Source: an uncultured Spartobacteria bacterium (GTDB taxonomy: Bacteria; Verrucomicrobiota; Verrucomicrobiia; Chthoniobacterales; Terrimicrobiaceae). Taken from it: a DNA stretch of 64,000 bases. The stretch's first letter is position 1. Each line of letters opens with the position of its first letter. The translations under genes and the position numbers were made by a program. The notes under the pieces are model-generated. The model did not search any database. It was not told the origin of the DNA and was given only the letters and a program-made list of their open reading frames with translations. The stretch spans positions 1 to 64,000 of the forward strand of contig CALCJD010000117.1 in the NCBI GenBank assembly GCA_937960895.1, written 5' to 3'. Below are positions 49,926 to 57,823 of this stretch, one piece after another.

Positions 49926-51317
49926 ATGGACTACGACTTTGTCATCATCGGCGGAGGCAGCGCGGGATACGCCGCGGCACGAACCGGGGCCGGGCTCGGA
50001 CTCAAAACCGCCGTGATCGAAGGCGGCCGGGAGGTGGGCGGACTCTGCATCCTTCGCGGCTGCATGCCGAGCAAGACGCTCATCGAGTCGGCCAACCGGT
50101 TCCTCACCCTGCGCCATGCGGAGGAGTTCGGCCTGCGCGCGGACCACATTTCCTTCCGGGGCCCGGAAATCATCGCCCGCAAACGCCGCCTGATCGGGGA
50201 ATTCGCCGACTACCGCCGAGAGCAGCTCGAAACGGGCAGGTTCACCTTTCTGCGCGGACTGGCGGAATTCCAGGACGCCCACACGGTGACGGTCCGGGAA
50301 CCGGACGGAACCGAGACCGCCCTTTCCGCCCGGGCCTTTCTCCTCGCCACCGGGTCCGTTCTTTCCTCGCCTTCCATTCCGGGCCTGGCCGAGGCCGGCT
50401 GCCTGAGCAGCGACGACGTCCTCGACATGGAGGAACTTCCGGAATCGGTCATTGTCCTCGGAGCCGGTCCGGTGGCGCTGGAAATGGCCCATTATTTCGC
50501 CGCCCTGGGGCGCCGGGTTTCCATCGTCCAGCGGAGCGGCCAACTTCTCACCGGCGTCGACGGGGACGTCGCCCGCGTTGTCGAGGACGCCTTCCGTCGG
50601 CGGGGAATGGAAGTTTTCACCAATACCCGTCTGCGGCGGGTCGAACGGACCGCCTCGGGCCGCCGCGTGGTGTTTGAGCACGGGGGCCGGGAAAAGTCCC
50701 TCGAGGCGGAGGCCGTCCTCAACGCCCTCGGACGCTCCCCCAACACCGCCCCGCTGGCCCTCGACCGGGCCGGGGTTGAACTTCGCGGCGCCTCGGTGAA
50801 AATCAATCCCCACCAGCAGACCACCGCCTCCCACATTTTTGCGGCCGGCGATTGCTGCGGACCCTACGAGGTCGTGCACATTGCCATCGAACAGGGCGAA
50901 CTCGCCGCGCGCAACGTGGCCCGCGTCCTGCGGGGGGAGGGGGCGCTGGAGTCGATGGATTACCGGCTGAAACTCTACGCCGTCTTCACGGAACCCCAGG
51001 TGGCCTCCGTGGGACTTTCCGAAAACGAGGCGCGCGCCCGCGGACTGCAGTTTCTGACGGCCACCTACCCCTTCAACGACCACGGAAAATCCCTCGTGAT
51101 GGGGGAAACGGACGGTTTTGTGAAACTCCTCGCCGACCAGACCACCCGCGAAATCCTCGGCGGCTCGGTGGTCGGACCCCACGCCTCCGAGTTGATCCAC
51201 GAAATCGTCGTCGCCATGCGTTTTCGGGCCACCGCCGGGCAACTCGCCACCACCCCCCATTACCACCCCACCCTCAGCGAGATCTGGACCTACCCCGCCT
51301 CGGACCTCGCGGAATAG
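49926..51317 (+). CDS. Dihydrolipoamide dehydrogenase-like FAD disulfide oxidoreductase
   Basis: 463 residues, pyridine nucleotide-disulfide oxidoreductase class I. FAD loop IIGGGSAGYAA (7-17), redox disulfide Cys41/Cys46 in GGLCILRGCMPSKT, NAD loop VLGAGPVALEMA, AAGDCCG and the C-terminal His-Glu in HYHPTLSE. This matches dihydrolipoamide dehydrogenase/mercuric reductase-like proteins. No 2-oxoacid dehydrogenase or lipoyl protein gene is adjacent, so the electron acceptor and exact role are uncertain. Confidence 0.92.
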   Translation: MDYDFVIIGGGSAGYAAARTGAGLGLKTAVIEGGREVGGLCILRGCMPSKTLIESANRFLTLRHAEEFGLRADHISFRGPEIIARKRRLIGEFADYRREQLETGRFTFLRGLAEFQDAHTVTVREPDGTETALSARAFLLATGSVLSSPSIPGLAEAGCLSSDDVLDMEELPESVIVLGAGPVALEMAHYFAALGRRVSIVQRSGQLLTGVDGDVARVVEDAFRRRGMEVFTNTRLRRVERTASGRRVVFEHGGREKSLEAEAVLNALGRSPNTAPLALDRAGVELRGASVKINPHQQTTASHIFAAGDCCGPYEVVHIAIEQGELAARNVARVLRGEGALESMDYRLKLYAVFTEPQVASVGLSENEARARGLQFLTATYPFNDHGKSLVMGETDGFVKLLADQTTREILGGSVVGPHASELIHEIVVAMRFRATAGQLATTPHYHPTLSEIWTYPASDLAE

Positions 51318-51418
51318 GCCCGCCCTCCCGAAAATCCCCCGGGAATCCCGTTTCTCCTTCGCAACAAAAGTTGACCTTCGTTGCGCCCCGGCTAGATTTG
51401 CCCCCACCCACCGACCGT

Positions 51419-51871
51419 ATGAACCTCAACAATCTCACCAGCAGCTTCATGCCTGAACCCACCACCCCCACGTCCACCAAGAATGTCCTCGCCAACGACG
51501 TTGACATCAAGGGAACCATCAAGTTCGAGAACGAGCTGATTTTTGACGGCAAGATCGAGGGCGAAATCATTTCCGACGCAGGCAGCCTGACCATCGGCAA
51601 AAACGCCAGTGTCCACGGTGAAGTGAAGACGAAATCCGTCGTCGTTCACGGCTCCGTCACCGGCAACATCTCCGTGACCGAGCGTTGCGAACTGAAGGCC
51701 AGCTCCCAGCTGACCGGCGACCTCAAGGCGATGCGCATCGTCATCGAGGAGGGCGCCACCTTCATCGGCAAATCCGAGGTCACGCCCAACAAGGCGATCA
51801 AACACGACCGCACGCCGACCCCGTCGTCCGACGCCTCGCGCAAGAACCAGCCTGCGACGGCCGCCGCCTAG
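51419..51871 (+). CDS. Bactofilin family protein
   Basis: 150 residues. A bactofilin (DUF583) beta-helix core spans about 20-115 (GTIKFENELIFDGKIEGEI, VHGEVKTKSVVVHGSVTGNI). Bactofilins form filaments that organise cell shape and envelope enzymes. The tail is Lys/Thr/Ser-rich and disordered. The ATG at 51419 precedes a short disordered N-terminus. The next gene, 18 nt downstream, is a second bactofilin, so the two likely work together. Confidence 0.92.
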   Translation: MNLNNLTSSFMPEPTTPTSTKNVLANDVDIKGTIKFENELIFDGKIEGEIISDAGSLTIGKNASVHGEVKTKSVVVHGSVTGNISVTERCELKASSQLTGDLKAMRIVIEEGATFIGKSEVTPNKAIKHDRTPTPSSDASRKNQPATAAA

Positions 51872-51889
51872 GTCTGACTTGCTGATTTC

Positions 51890-52597
51890 ATGCCGGTCAG
51901 TCCCCGCAAGGCGCCCTACACGTGCCCCGAGTGCGGATTCGTCCAGCAGGAATCCACGCATCTCATTTCCACCTACTGCCGTTCCTGCGGCAGCTACTAC
52001 GAGGTTCGCGCGGCGGGTCGCGACAAACGGCCCGCCGCTCCACCGCGCCCGGCAACACCCCGGGTGCTGCGAACCGTGCAATGTCACCGCTGCGGGGAAA
52101 CGCACGAGGTGTCGAGTCACGCCCAGAGCACCATCTGCCCGGGCTGCAACACCTCGATCCAGTTCGAAGATGTCGTGGTCTCCTCGAACGTCTCGCGCCC
52201 CATCGACACCCGCGGCAAGCTCATCATTGAGGCCACGGGGCACCTCGCCAACAACCTCACCGTCTGCGGCGATGCCACGATTTTTGGAAAGGTCAGCGGC
52301 GCCCTGCACTGCGAAGGCACCGCCCGCCTCCACACCGTCGGCAAGCTGAACTGCCGCATCACGGCCAGGACGCTCATCATCGAGAAAGGCGCCCGCGTGC
52401 AATTTGTCCATCCGGTGGAGACCGGCACCCTTGAGGTGCTCGGCGAAGCCTCCGGCCGGTTCGAGGTCGACGGCAAGGTCAGGATCGGCAAGGGCGGGCT
52501 CCTGGAAGGCAAGTTCCACGCCCGCGCCATCATCGTCGACGGCGGTTCCCTCCTGGCGGAGAGCTCCGTCGAGTCCGTGCTCCTGCCGGAAACCTGA
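51890..52597 (+). CDS. Bactofilin-like protein with two N-terminal zinc ribbons
   Basis: 235 residues. Two CxxC...CxxC ribbons precede the beta-helix: CPECG/CRSCG (Cys12, 15, 30, 33) and CHRCG/CPGCN (Cys65, 68, 83, 86). Residues about 92-235 form the bactofilin-like repeat (TRGKLIIEATGHLANNLTVCGD, IFGKVSGALHCEG, EVDGKVRIGKGGLLEGK). The gene lies 18 nt after the other bactofilin. The zinc ribbons may bind nucleic acid, membrane or a partner protein. I know of no experimentally studied protein with this double-ribbon layout. Confidence 0.85.
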   Translation: MPVSPRKAPYTCPECGFVQQESTHLISTYCRSCGSYYEVRAAGRDKRPAAPPRPATPRVLRTVQCHRCGETHEVSSHAQSTICPGCNTSIQFEDVVVSSNVSRPIDTRGKLIIEATGHLANNLTVCGDATIFGKVSGALHCEGTARLHTVGKLNCRITARTLIIEKGARVQFVHPVETGTLEVLGEASGRFEVDGKVRIGKGGLLEGKFHARAIIVDGGSLLAESSVESVLLPET

Positions 52598-52624
52598 ACA
52601 TCCGGAATGCTTCCGTCCGGCGGA

Positions 52625-52905
52625 TCATTCCGCCGCCGCGCCGATGAAAATCTCGGCCTCCCGTCCCTTTTCGAACTGAAAAATCACCCCGCCGTAAACG
52701 GAGCCGGCCACGAAGGTTTTCCCCGCCACGCTGTGGCGAGGCCATCTGCAGGCGGACGCCCGGTTTCGGATAGCGCCATTTCTGCACCCATTCCCCGAGG
52801 GCTTCCCAATACACCTCCCGCCCGCAACGCCCCTCCGCCCGCCAGCAGAATGATCAAAAAAGCCGTCAGGCGAAGGTCCGACCAACGGAAGCGGGGGTGT
52901 TTCAA
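52625..52905 (-). pseudogene. Small gene apparently broken by two frameshifts
   Basis: Three reading frames carry successive pieces of one coherent small exported protein. From a TTG at 52905 (upstream AGGGA ribosome site 7 nt away) comes a signal-like segment, RLTAFLIILLAGGGALRAG. The next frame, from about 52814, gives VYWEALGEWVQKWRYPKPGVRLQ. The third, from about 52740, gives HSVAGKTFVAGSVYGGVIFQF and ends at 52625. Each junction needs one extra base. It could be a decaying gene or sequence errors. The family is unknown. It is divergent from the nucleoside phosphorylase. Confidence 0.5.
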
Positions 52906-52983
52906 ATCGGATTCCCTGCGGCGCCACCCCGCAAAAGCAAATTCGGGAATGACCTTCACATCCGCCATGGTAAAACCCGCCTC

Positions 52984-53772
52984 ATGCCTGAGGAATTCCC
53001 GCAGATTCCCGAAGCGCTGCGAAACGCCGGCGCCAAACTCGCCATCGTGCTCGGTTCGGGACTCGGACCGTTTGCCGATTCCCTTCCCCACGACCTGGTG
53101 GTTCCCTACCAGGACATTCCCGGCCTCCCTGTCTCGCGGGTTCCGGGTCACGCCGGCCGTTTCCTCGTCGCACGCCTGGCCGGCCGTCCCCTCCTCATCG
53201 CGCAGGGACGGGTGCACCTTTATGAAGGTTGGGAGGCCGGCGAGGTCACCCGATCCGTGCGCCTCATGCATGCCCTCGGGGTGGAAACCCTCGTGCTCAC
53301 CAACGCCGCCGGCACGGTCAATGCCGCCTTCCCGCCCGGCGACTGGATGATGCTTTCCGATCATATCAACCTGACCGGACACTCCCCGCTCCGCGGCGGT
53401 GCAAATTTCTTCGACATGAGCGAGGTTTACGACAGGGGCCTGCGCGCCCTGTTCCGGGAAACCGCCGCCACCCTCGGCATCACCCTGCACGAAGGCGTCT
53501 ACGCCGCCATGCCCGGCCCGCAGTACGAGACCCCTGCGGAGATCCGCATGCTGAAAATCCTCGGCGCCGACGCCGTGGGCATGTCCACCGTCCCCGAAGC
53601 CATCCAGGCCCGCGCCCTCGGCCTGCGCGTCGCCGCCTTTTCCTGCCTCACCAACTGGGGTGCGGGACTGTCCGGAGCCACCCTCAGCCACGGGGAGGTC
53701 ACCGAAACCGGACGCCGCGCCGCCGACACCCTCGTCCGCCTCCTCCACGCCGTCCTGCCCCGGATCGCGTGA
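52984..53772 (+). CDS. Purine nucleoside phosphorylase (type II)
   Basis: 262 residues. PNP/MTAP family, phosphorolysing purine nucleosides to base plus ribose-1-phosphate. Motifs GSGLGPFADSL (phosphate-binding), VPGHAGRF, TNAAGTVN, AAMPGPQYETPAE and GMSTVPEAI with TNWGAG near the C-terminus are typical of the trimeric PunA type. The start at 52984 gives MPEEFPQIPEALRNAGAKL. It ends near a convergent AI-2E transporter gene. Specificity is not resolved between inosine/guanosine and other purines. Confidence 0.93.
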   Translation: MPEEFPQIPEALRNAGAKLAIVLGSGLGPFADSLPHDLVVPYQDIPGLPVSRVPGHAGRFLVARLAGRPLLIAQGRVHLYEGWEAGEVTRSVRLMHALGVETLVLTNAAGTVNAAFPPGDWMMLSDHINLTGHSPLRGGANFFDMSEVYDRGLRALFRETAATLGITLHEGVYAAMPGPQYETPAEIRMLKILGADAVGMSTVPEAIQARALGLRVAAFSCLTNWGAGLSGATLSHGEVTETGRRAADTLVRLLHAVLPRIA

Positions 53773-53847
53773 GAACAGCGGAAGGCGGAAACAAAAAACA
53801 CGCGCGAACTCCACCCGCATGCGCGGGGAGCGAAGCGCGTCGGGCTT

Positions 53848-55032
53848 TCAGCTTTTCTCTCCCGCGACCGCCTGCGGCGCCGGACGGTCCCAGAAATACC
53901 GCTTGAACACCACCTTGAGCGTGGCGGTCAGCGGCACCGCCAGCAGGGCCCCCAACAAACCGCCCAGCACCACGCTCCAGATCAAAACGGAAATGATCAC
54001 CGTGAAGGGATGCAGGCCGACGGAACCTCCCACGATCTTGGGAGAAATGAAAAATCCCTCAAACTGGTTCGCGGCGATGAAAATCACCGTCACCCAAAAG
54101 GGATGCCACCAATCCCCGAACTGCATGGCCGCAATGAGCACGGCCGGAATCCAGCACACCAGCATGCCCGCATAGGGAATGAGACCCAGAACGCAGACCA
54201 TCAGTCCGATGAGCAACCCGAAATCGAGCCGGATGAAAACAAGCAGGCAGAAGCCGATGAGCAGGCCGTCGATCATGCTGACGATCAACTGACCGCGGAA
54301 AAAGCTGATCAGATAGCTGTTGATTTCGCTCAGCAGGGACACGATTTCGTTTTTGAGCGGGGACGCGCGCAGCGGCAGGTATTTGCTCCAGTTTTCGGAA
54401 ATCGAGCGACCGTCCTTGAGGAAAAAGAAGAGGAAAATCGGAACAAGAATCAGGCTCAACATCACCCCGAACGCCCCGAGCACCCCGCCCGCGCTCCGTT
54501 GGAGGAAATTCCCGACCGCCGCCACGAGGTTCGGGAGTTGGTCCTGCAGGGTTTTCAATCCGCTGCTGACCATGGACGCAATGTATTGGGCCACCAGATC
54601 CTGGTCCGGATCATGGTCCCGCTTCAGAAGCGGCAGCTCGTTCAGCCTGCGGACTTCCCCGAGGGTGTGATTCACCAGAGTCTGCGCCCGCGAGACATAG
54701 GAGGGCAGTTCCCGGGCAAACACCTCGCCCTGATGCCAGAGAGCCGGCAGGATCCAGATCAGGACGCCCGCCGCCATCCCGAGGAAGACCACAAACACCA
54801 AAATCACCCCCCAAAGGCGGGGAACCCGCCGTTCCTCCAGCCAGCGCACCACCGGCTCCAGCAGGTAGGCGAGAATGCCGGCGGTGGCCAGCGGAAGAAG
54901 CACCGGCCGCAGAAACCCGATGGCATCCACCACCAGCTTGCCCACCAGAACGGCCACCGACCCGAGCGCCACGAAGGAAAGCGCCGTCAGCGCCGCCCAG
55001 AAAATCTTCCGTTGAAACAAAGTCGGCGGCAT
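53848..55032 (-). CDS. AI-2E/PerM family membrane permease
   Basis: 394 residues with about seven to eight predicted transmembrane helices. The N-terminus MPPTLFQRKIFWAALTALSFVALGSV is followed by IPFLRPVLLPLATAGILAYLL-like helices, FLFFFLKDGRS and the YAGMLVCWIPAVLIA and GGSVGLHPFTVIISVLIW segments typical of the AI-2E/PerM family. Such proteins export or import small molecules, and only some handle autoinducer-2. No quorum gene is nearby. The start at 55032 gives a standard N-terminus. Confidence 0.92.
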   Translation of the reverse strand: MPPTLFQRKIFWAALTALSFVALGSVAVLVGKLVVDAIGFLRPVLLPLATAGILAYLLEPVVRWLEERRVPRLWGVILVFVVFLGMAAGVLIWILPALWHQGEVFARELPSYVSRAQTLVNHTLGEVRRLNELPLLKRDHDPDQDLVAQYIASMVSSGLKTLQDQLPNLVAAVGNFLQRSAGGVLGAFGVMLSLILVPIFLFFFLKDGRSISENWSKYLPLRASPLKNEIVSLLSEINSYLISFFRGQLIVSMIDGLLIGFCLLVFIRLDFGLLIGLMVCVLGLIPYAGMLVCWIPAVLIAAMQFGDWWHPFWVTVIFIAANQFEGFFISPKIVGGSVGLHPFTVIISVLIWSVVLGGLLGALLAVPLTATLKVVFKRYFWDRPAPQAVAGEKS

Positions 55033-55151
55033 CGCCCCGTTTTCCTACCCCTTCACGCTCCGGGAGAAAAGCCGGAAGTCAGAAATCGCGCACCGCCGAG
55101 CGCCAAAAGCCGGGACCGCCCCGAAACGCGCAGTGGCGAAATTTTCGGACG

Positions 55152-55165
55152 CGGAAAATTTTCCG
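55152..55165. promoter_or_regulatory. Perfect 14-bp palindrome in divergent intergenic region
   Basis: CGGAAAATTTTCCG is fully self-complementary and lies in the 170-nt region between the divergent transporter gene (start 55032) and the small gene at 55203. A related AAATTTTCGGA sits just upstream (55140-55150). It is a candidate regulator-binding site or part of a promoter. Its regulator is unknown. Confidence 0.4.
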
Positions 55166-55202
55166 ATGCGCTCCGGAAAAAATGCGCTACGCTTCGGCGG
55201 GC

Positions 55203-55442
55203 ATGAAAATCCTCGAATTCCTCAAATCCCGTCTGCATGGCGTGCCGCCGGTGACCCCGGTCGAGCGGATTCTCGCCAAGCGCTGGGTGAAGGAACGCCT
55301 GAAGCGCCTCTTTCCCGAGCTGCGCCACGACCCCAAGGCCCTCGAGGAAGCCTACCAGGCCCTCAGCCTCGAACCCCAGCCCGGCGCCGGCAAGGGAGGC
55401 AGCATGCTCTTTGAGGTCGTGCTGCCGGGGAAGATTGAGTAG
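55203..55442 (+). CDS. Small conserved hypothetical protein
   Basis: 79 residues. MKILEFLKSRLHG is followed by a helical, Arg/Lys-rich segment (ERILAKRWVKERLKRLFPELRHDPKALEEAYQAL) and the tail GKGGSMLFEVVLPGKIE. No transmembrane or known motif. The ATG at 55203 is preferred to one at 55182 because it starts the conserved-looking body. Function is unknown. Confidence 0.7.
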   Translation: MKILEFLKSRLHGVPPVTPVERILAKRWVKERLKRLFPELRHDPKALEEAYQALSLEPQPGAGKGGSMLFEVVLPGKIE

Positions 55443-55506
55443 AAAAACGCCTTGGGTGTTCCCTCGCGACGGAGGCACCTGGAGTCCAAGAATCCCCGGC
55501 AACCAG

Positions 55507-56304
55507 TCAGGACTTTTTGAAAATCGTCGAGTAGTGCACGGCGAGAAATTCGGATTCGGGCGGCACGGCATCGTCCGGCAACCGCAGGGGCTCCCCCGCA
55601 TAAACGCCGAAATTTTCCTTCACGCTCCTTTGGGGAAGCTCCGCTTTGATCCGCGGCGACAGCACCAGCCGCAGGTTTCTATCAAAAGCAATGAGTCCGA
55701 CATCAAATGCTGCGTCATGCAGCCTCGAGAGACAAAGACCGTTCCGCACATTCAACCGCTCCTTTTCCGCAGCCTTCCAAGGCAAAATATGCGAGGCGAC
55801 AAGCAACTCCCGAACAGCCAACCCGGTCACTCCGCACCGGCCGCCGAAATTATTTAGGACGGCATTACGGAAATATTCCTGGCCCCGACGTTGTTTGACG
55901 TTCATCGCGACCTCGGTGGGACCGCCGGGAGGGTTTCGACGGATCCGAATCCCCACCTTCGGAATGATCTCGATTTCCCCGTCGGGACCGGTGCCGAAAA
56001 GCTCCCGCAAATTTTCCTCACTTGCGGGTACGGCCTCGTCGAGATGCGCATGAAACTCCTCCCACAGCTGACGGTCCATCCGGCTTGCTCCGGCCAACCC
56101 CCGAATACCACGCATCCTTAACGCCGGATCCAGCGAAGCCAGGTTGCAAAGTTTCATCGCCACACTGTCGGGGGTGCGTCCCAACTTCTTCGCGAGGTCA
56201 ATAATAACCGGCTGTCTCGCATGAAACTGACCGAATGTCAGCTTATGATAGATGTTCAGTGCGACAAACAATTCCGTGCGCGTCCATCGCCGAGACCGGG
56301 GCAT
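55507..56304 (-). CDS. HNH endonuclease family protein
   Basis: 265 residues. A C-terminal HNH nuclease domain carries LLVASHILPWKAAEKERLNVRNGLCLSRLHDAAFD, the core His-Asn-His pattern. The N-terminal helical part (TRTELFVALNIYHKLTFGQFHARQPVIIDLAKKLGRTPDSV) resembles the DNA-binding parts of type II or McrA-like enzymes. It stands alone, with no methylase or helicase gene beside it. The region looks lower in GC than its neighbours, consistent with horizontal gain. Divergent from the HtrA gene. Confidence 0.85.
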   Translation of the reverse strand: MPRSRRWTRTELFVALNIYHKLTFGQFHARQPVIIDLAKKLGRTPDSVAMKLCNLASLDPALRMRGIRGLAGASRMDRQLWEEFHAHLDEAVPASEENLRELFGTGPDGEIEIIPKVGIRIRRNPPGGPTEVAMNVKQRRGQEYFRNAVLNNFGGRCGVTGLAVRELLVASHILPWKAAEKERLNVRNGLCLSRLHDAAFDVGLIAFDRNLRLVLSPRIKAELPQRSVKENFGVYAGEPLRLPDDAVPPESEFLAVHYSTIFKKS

Positions 56305-56420
56305 GACGCCACCATAACGATCCCTTTGTCGATGGGAAAGACGGATAACCCCGGCCGGGAGGAGCGGCCCACGCCATTTCCCTTGCGGGGTGGGGCGGTG
56401 CGTTTTTTACTGGAAACGGC

Positions 56421-57485
56421 ATGAAAAGCCTTCTGCGGTTCCTTGGTTTTGTCGTCCTCTCCGCCGCCGTGGTGGCCGGGGTGTACGTCTGGCGCCAGAA
56501 GCATCCGGGCCCCGAAGCGGAGTCCGCCCGGCCCCTGCTGGCCGCCCTCGACCAGGAGTTCACCTCCCTGATTCGCCAGGTCCTGCCGGCGGTGGTGAGC
56601 ATCAACGCCATTCCCATCAATCCCCGCACCCTGATCTTCCAGCAATTGACGGGCGGGGCCACCCCCGCTTCCACCGGGTCCGGGGTGATCGTCTCGCCGG
56701 AGGGCCATATCGTCACCAATCTGCACGTCATCGCGGGTGCGGGGGCCCTGGAGGTTCAACTCGGCGACGGCCGCACCCTCGCCGCCCAGGTGGTGGGCGC
56801 CGATCCGCTCTCGGACATCGCGATTCTCAAGATCAACGCTTCCGATCTGAAACACCTTCCCTTTGGCAATTCCGACGAGGTGAACGTGGGACAGATCGTT
56901 TTTGCCGTGGGCAATCCGCTCGGTCTGCACGAAACCGTCACCCAGGGCATCATCAGCGGCAAGGGACGTCGGGCGCAGAGCGAGGCGGCGAACGAATTTT
57001 TCCAGACCGACGCCGCCATCAATCCCGGCAATTCGGGCGGCCCGCTCGTCAACCTCCGCGGCGAAATCATCGGCATCAACAACTCCGTGTCCCTCCAGGG
57101 TCAGGGCATCGGGTTTGCCATTCCCTCGAACATTGTGCGTCACGTCTTTGAAAGCATCCGCGATCACGGACGCTTCATCCGGCCGTGGTTCGGGGCCCAG
57201 GTGCATCCGCGGCCCATCACCCCGCAACTGGCCAGCCAGTTGGGACTCCCGGACACCTTGGGGGCCGTCGTTCTGCGGGTCTATCCCGGTTCGCCCGCCG
57301 AGCAGGGCGGGCTTCGTCATGCCGACGTGATCGTGGAATACAACGGAAAGGCCATTCGCGACGCCATCGACCTGCGCAATCGGGTGGTTGAAACCGAGAT
57401 TGGACAACAGGTCATGCTCCGCGTCCGCCGGGCCGGCCGGGAGCTGGAAGTGCCGGTGGTGATCACCGCCGAACCCGGGGCCTGA
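56421..57485 (+). CDS. HtrA/DegP-like serine protease with PDZ domain
   Basis: 354 residues. An N-terminal transmembrane signal anchor (FLGFVVLSAAVVAGVYVW) precedes an S1C trypsin-like domain. The catalytic triad is His102 (VTNLHVI), Asp132 (LSDIAIL) and Ser205 (NPGNSGGP). The PDZ domain (about 255-345) contains LGAVVLRVYPGSPAEQGGLRHADVIVEYNG. It is a periplasmic quality-control protease of the DegS-like one-PDZ type. It starts 116 nt from the divergent HNH gene. A GC-rich hairpin lies after its stop. Confidence 0.94.
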   Translation: MKSLLRFLGFVVLSAAVVAGVYVWRQKHPGPEAESARPLLAALDQEFTSLIRQVLPAVVSINAIPINPRTLIFQQLTGGATPASTGSGVIVSPEGHIVTNLHVIAGAGALEVQLGDGRTLAAQVVGADPLSDIAILKINASDLKHLPFGNSDEVNVGQIVFAVGNPLGLHETVTQGIISGKGRRAQSEAANEFFQTDAAINPGNSGGPLVNLRGEIIGINNSVSLQGQGIGFAIPSNIVRHVFESIRDHGRFIRPWFGAQVHPRPITPQLASQLGLPDTLGAVVLRVYPGSPAEQGGLRHADVIVEYNGKAIRDAIDLRNRVVETEIGQQVMLRVRRAGRELEVPVVITAEPGA

Positions 57486-57486
57486 G

Positions 57487-57533
57487 CGCCCCGCCGGCCG
57501 CCGAATCGGCTTGATTTTGGCGTGGGCGGGGCG
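57487..57533 (+). terminator. 9-bp inverted repeat after HtrA-like gene
   Basis: CGCCCCGCC (57487-57495) pairs perfectly with GGCGGGGCG (57525-57533) across a 29-nt loop, between the protease stop and the next gene. No T-run follows, so termination is uncertain; it might instead modulate read-through to the mla genes. Confidence 0.4.
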
Positions 57534-57544
57534 AGCATGGAGGC

Positions 57545-57823
57545 ATGATCGAACTGGAGGTTTATGCCGCCGGGGTGCGCAATCCCGACAAAATGATGGC
57601 CCTGGCGCTCGAATTGGATGGCATACCCGGCCTTCGCTACAAGGTGGATACCAACCACGACATCGTCTACATGGAATTCACCGACCAGCCCCCGACCGTG
57701 AGCGGCATCGAGGCCGTCTTCCACAAGACGGGCCTGGAGGCAAAGTTCGTCGGCCAGTTGCCCCCCGAGGTCGATTCCAAGAAAAAGACCCAGCGCATCG
57801 ACATCGACAGCGCCGAGGCCTGA
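57545..57823 (+). CDS. Small protein preceding mlaE
   Basis: 92 residues. IELEVYAAGVRNPDKMMALALELDG, then YKVDTNHDIVYMEFTD and VSGIEAVFHKTGLEAKFVG give a beta-alpha-beta-beta-alpha-beta pattern like the ferredoxin-like HMA fold, but without the CxxC metal-binding pair. The stop overlaps the mlaE start by one base (TGATG), so it is coupled to the lipid transporter. Its function is unknown. A partner or regulator of Mla is inferred from position only. Confidence 0.8.
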   Translation: MIELEVYAAGVRNPDKMMALALELDGIPGLRYKVDTNHDIVYMEFTDQPPTVSGIEAVFHKTGLEAKFVGQLPPEVDSKKKTQRIDIDSAEA

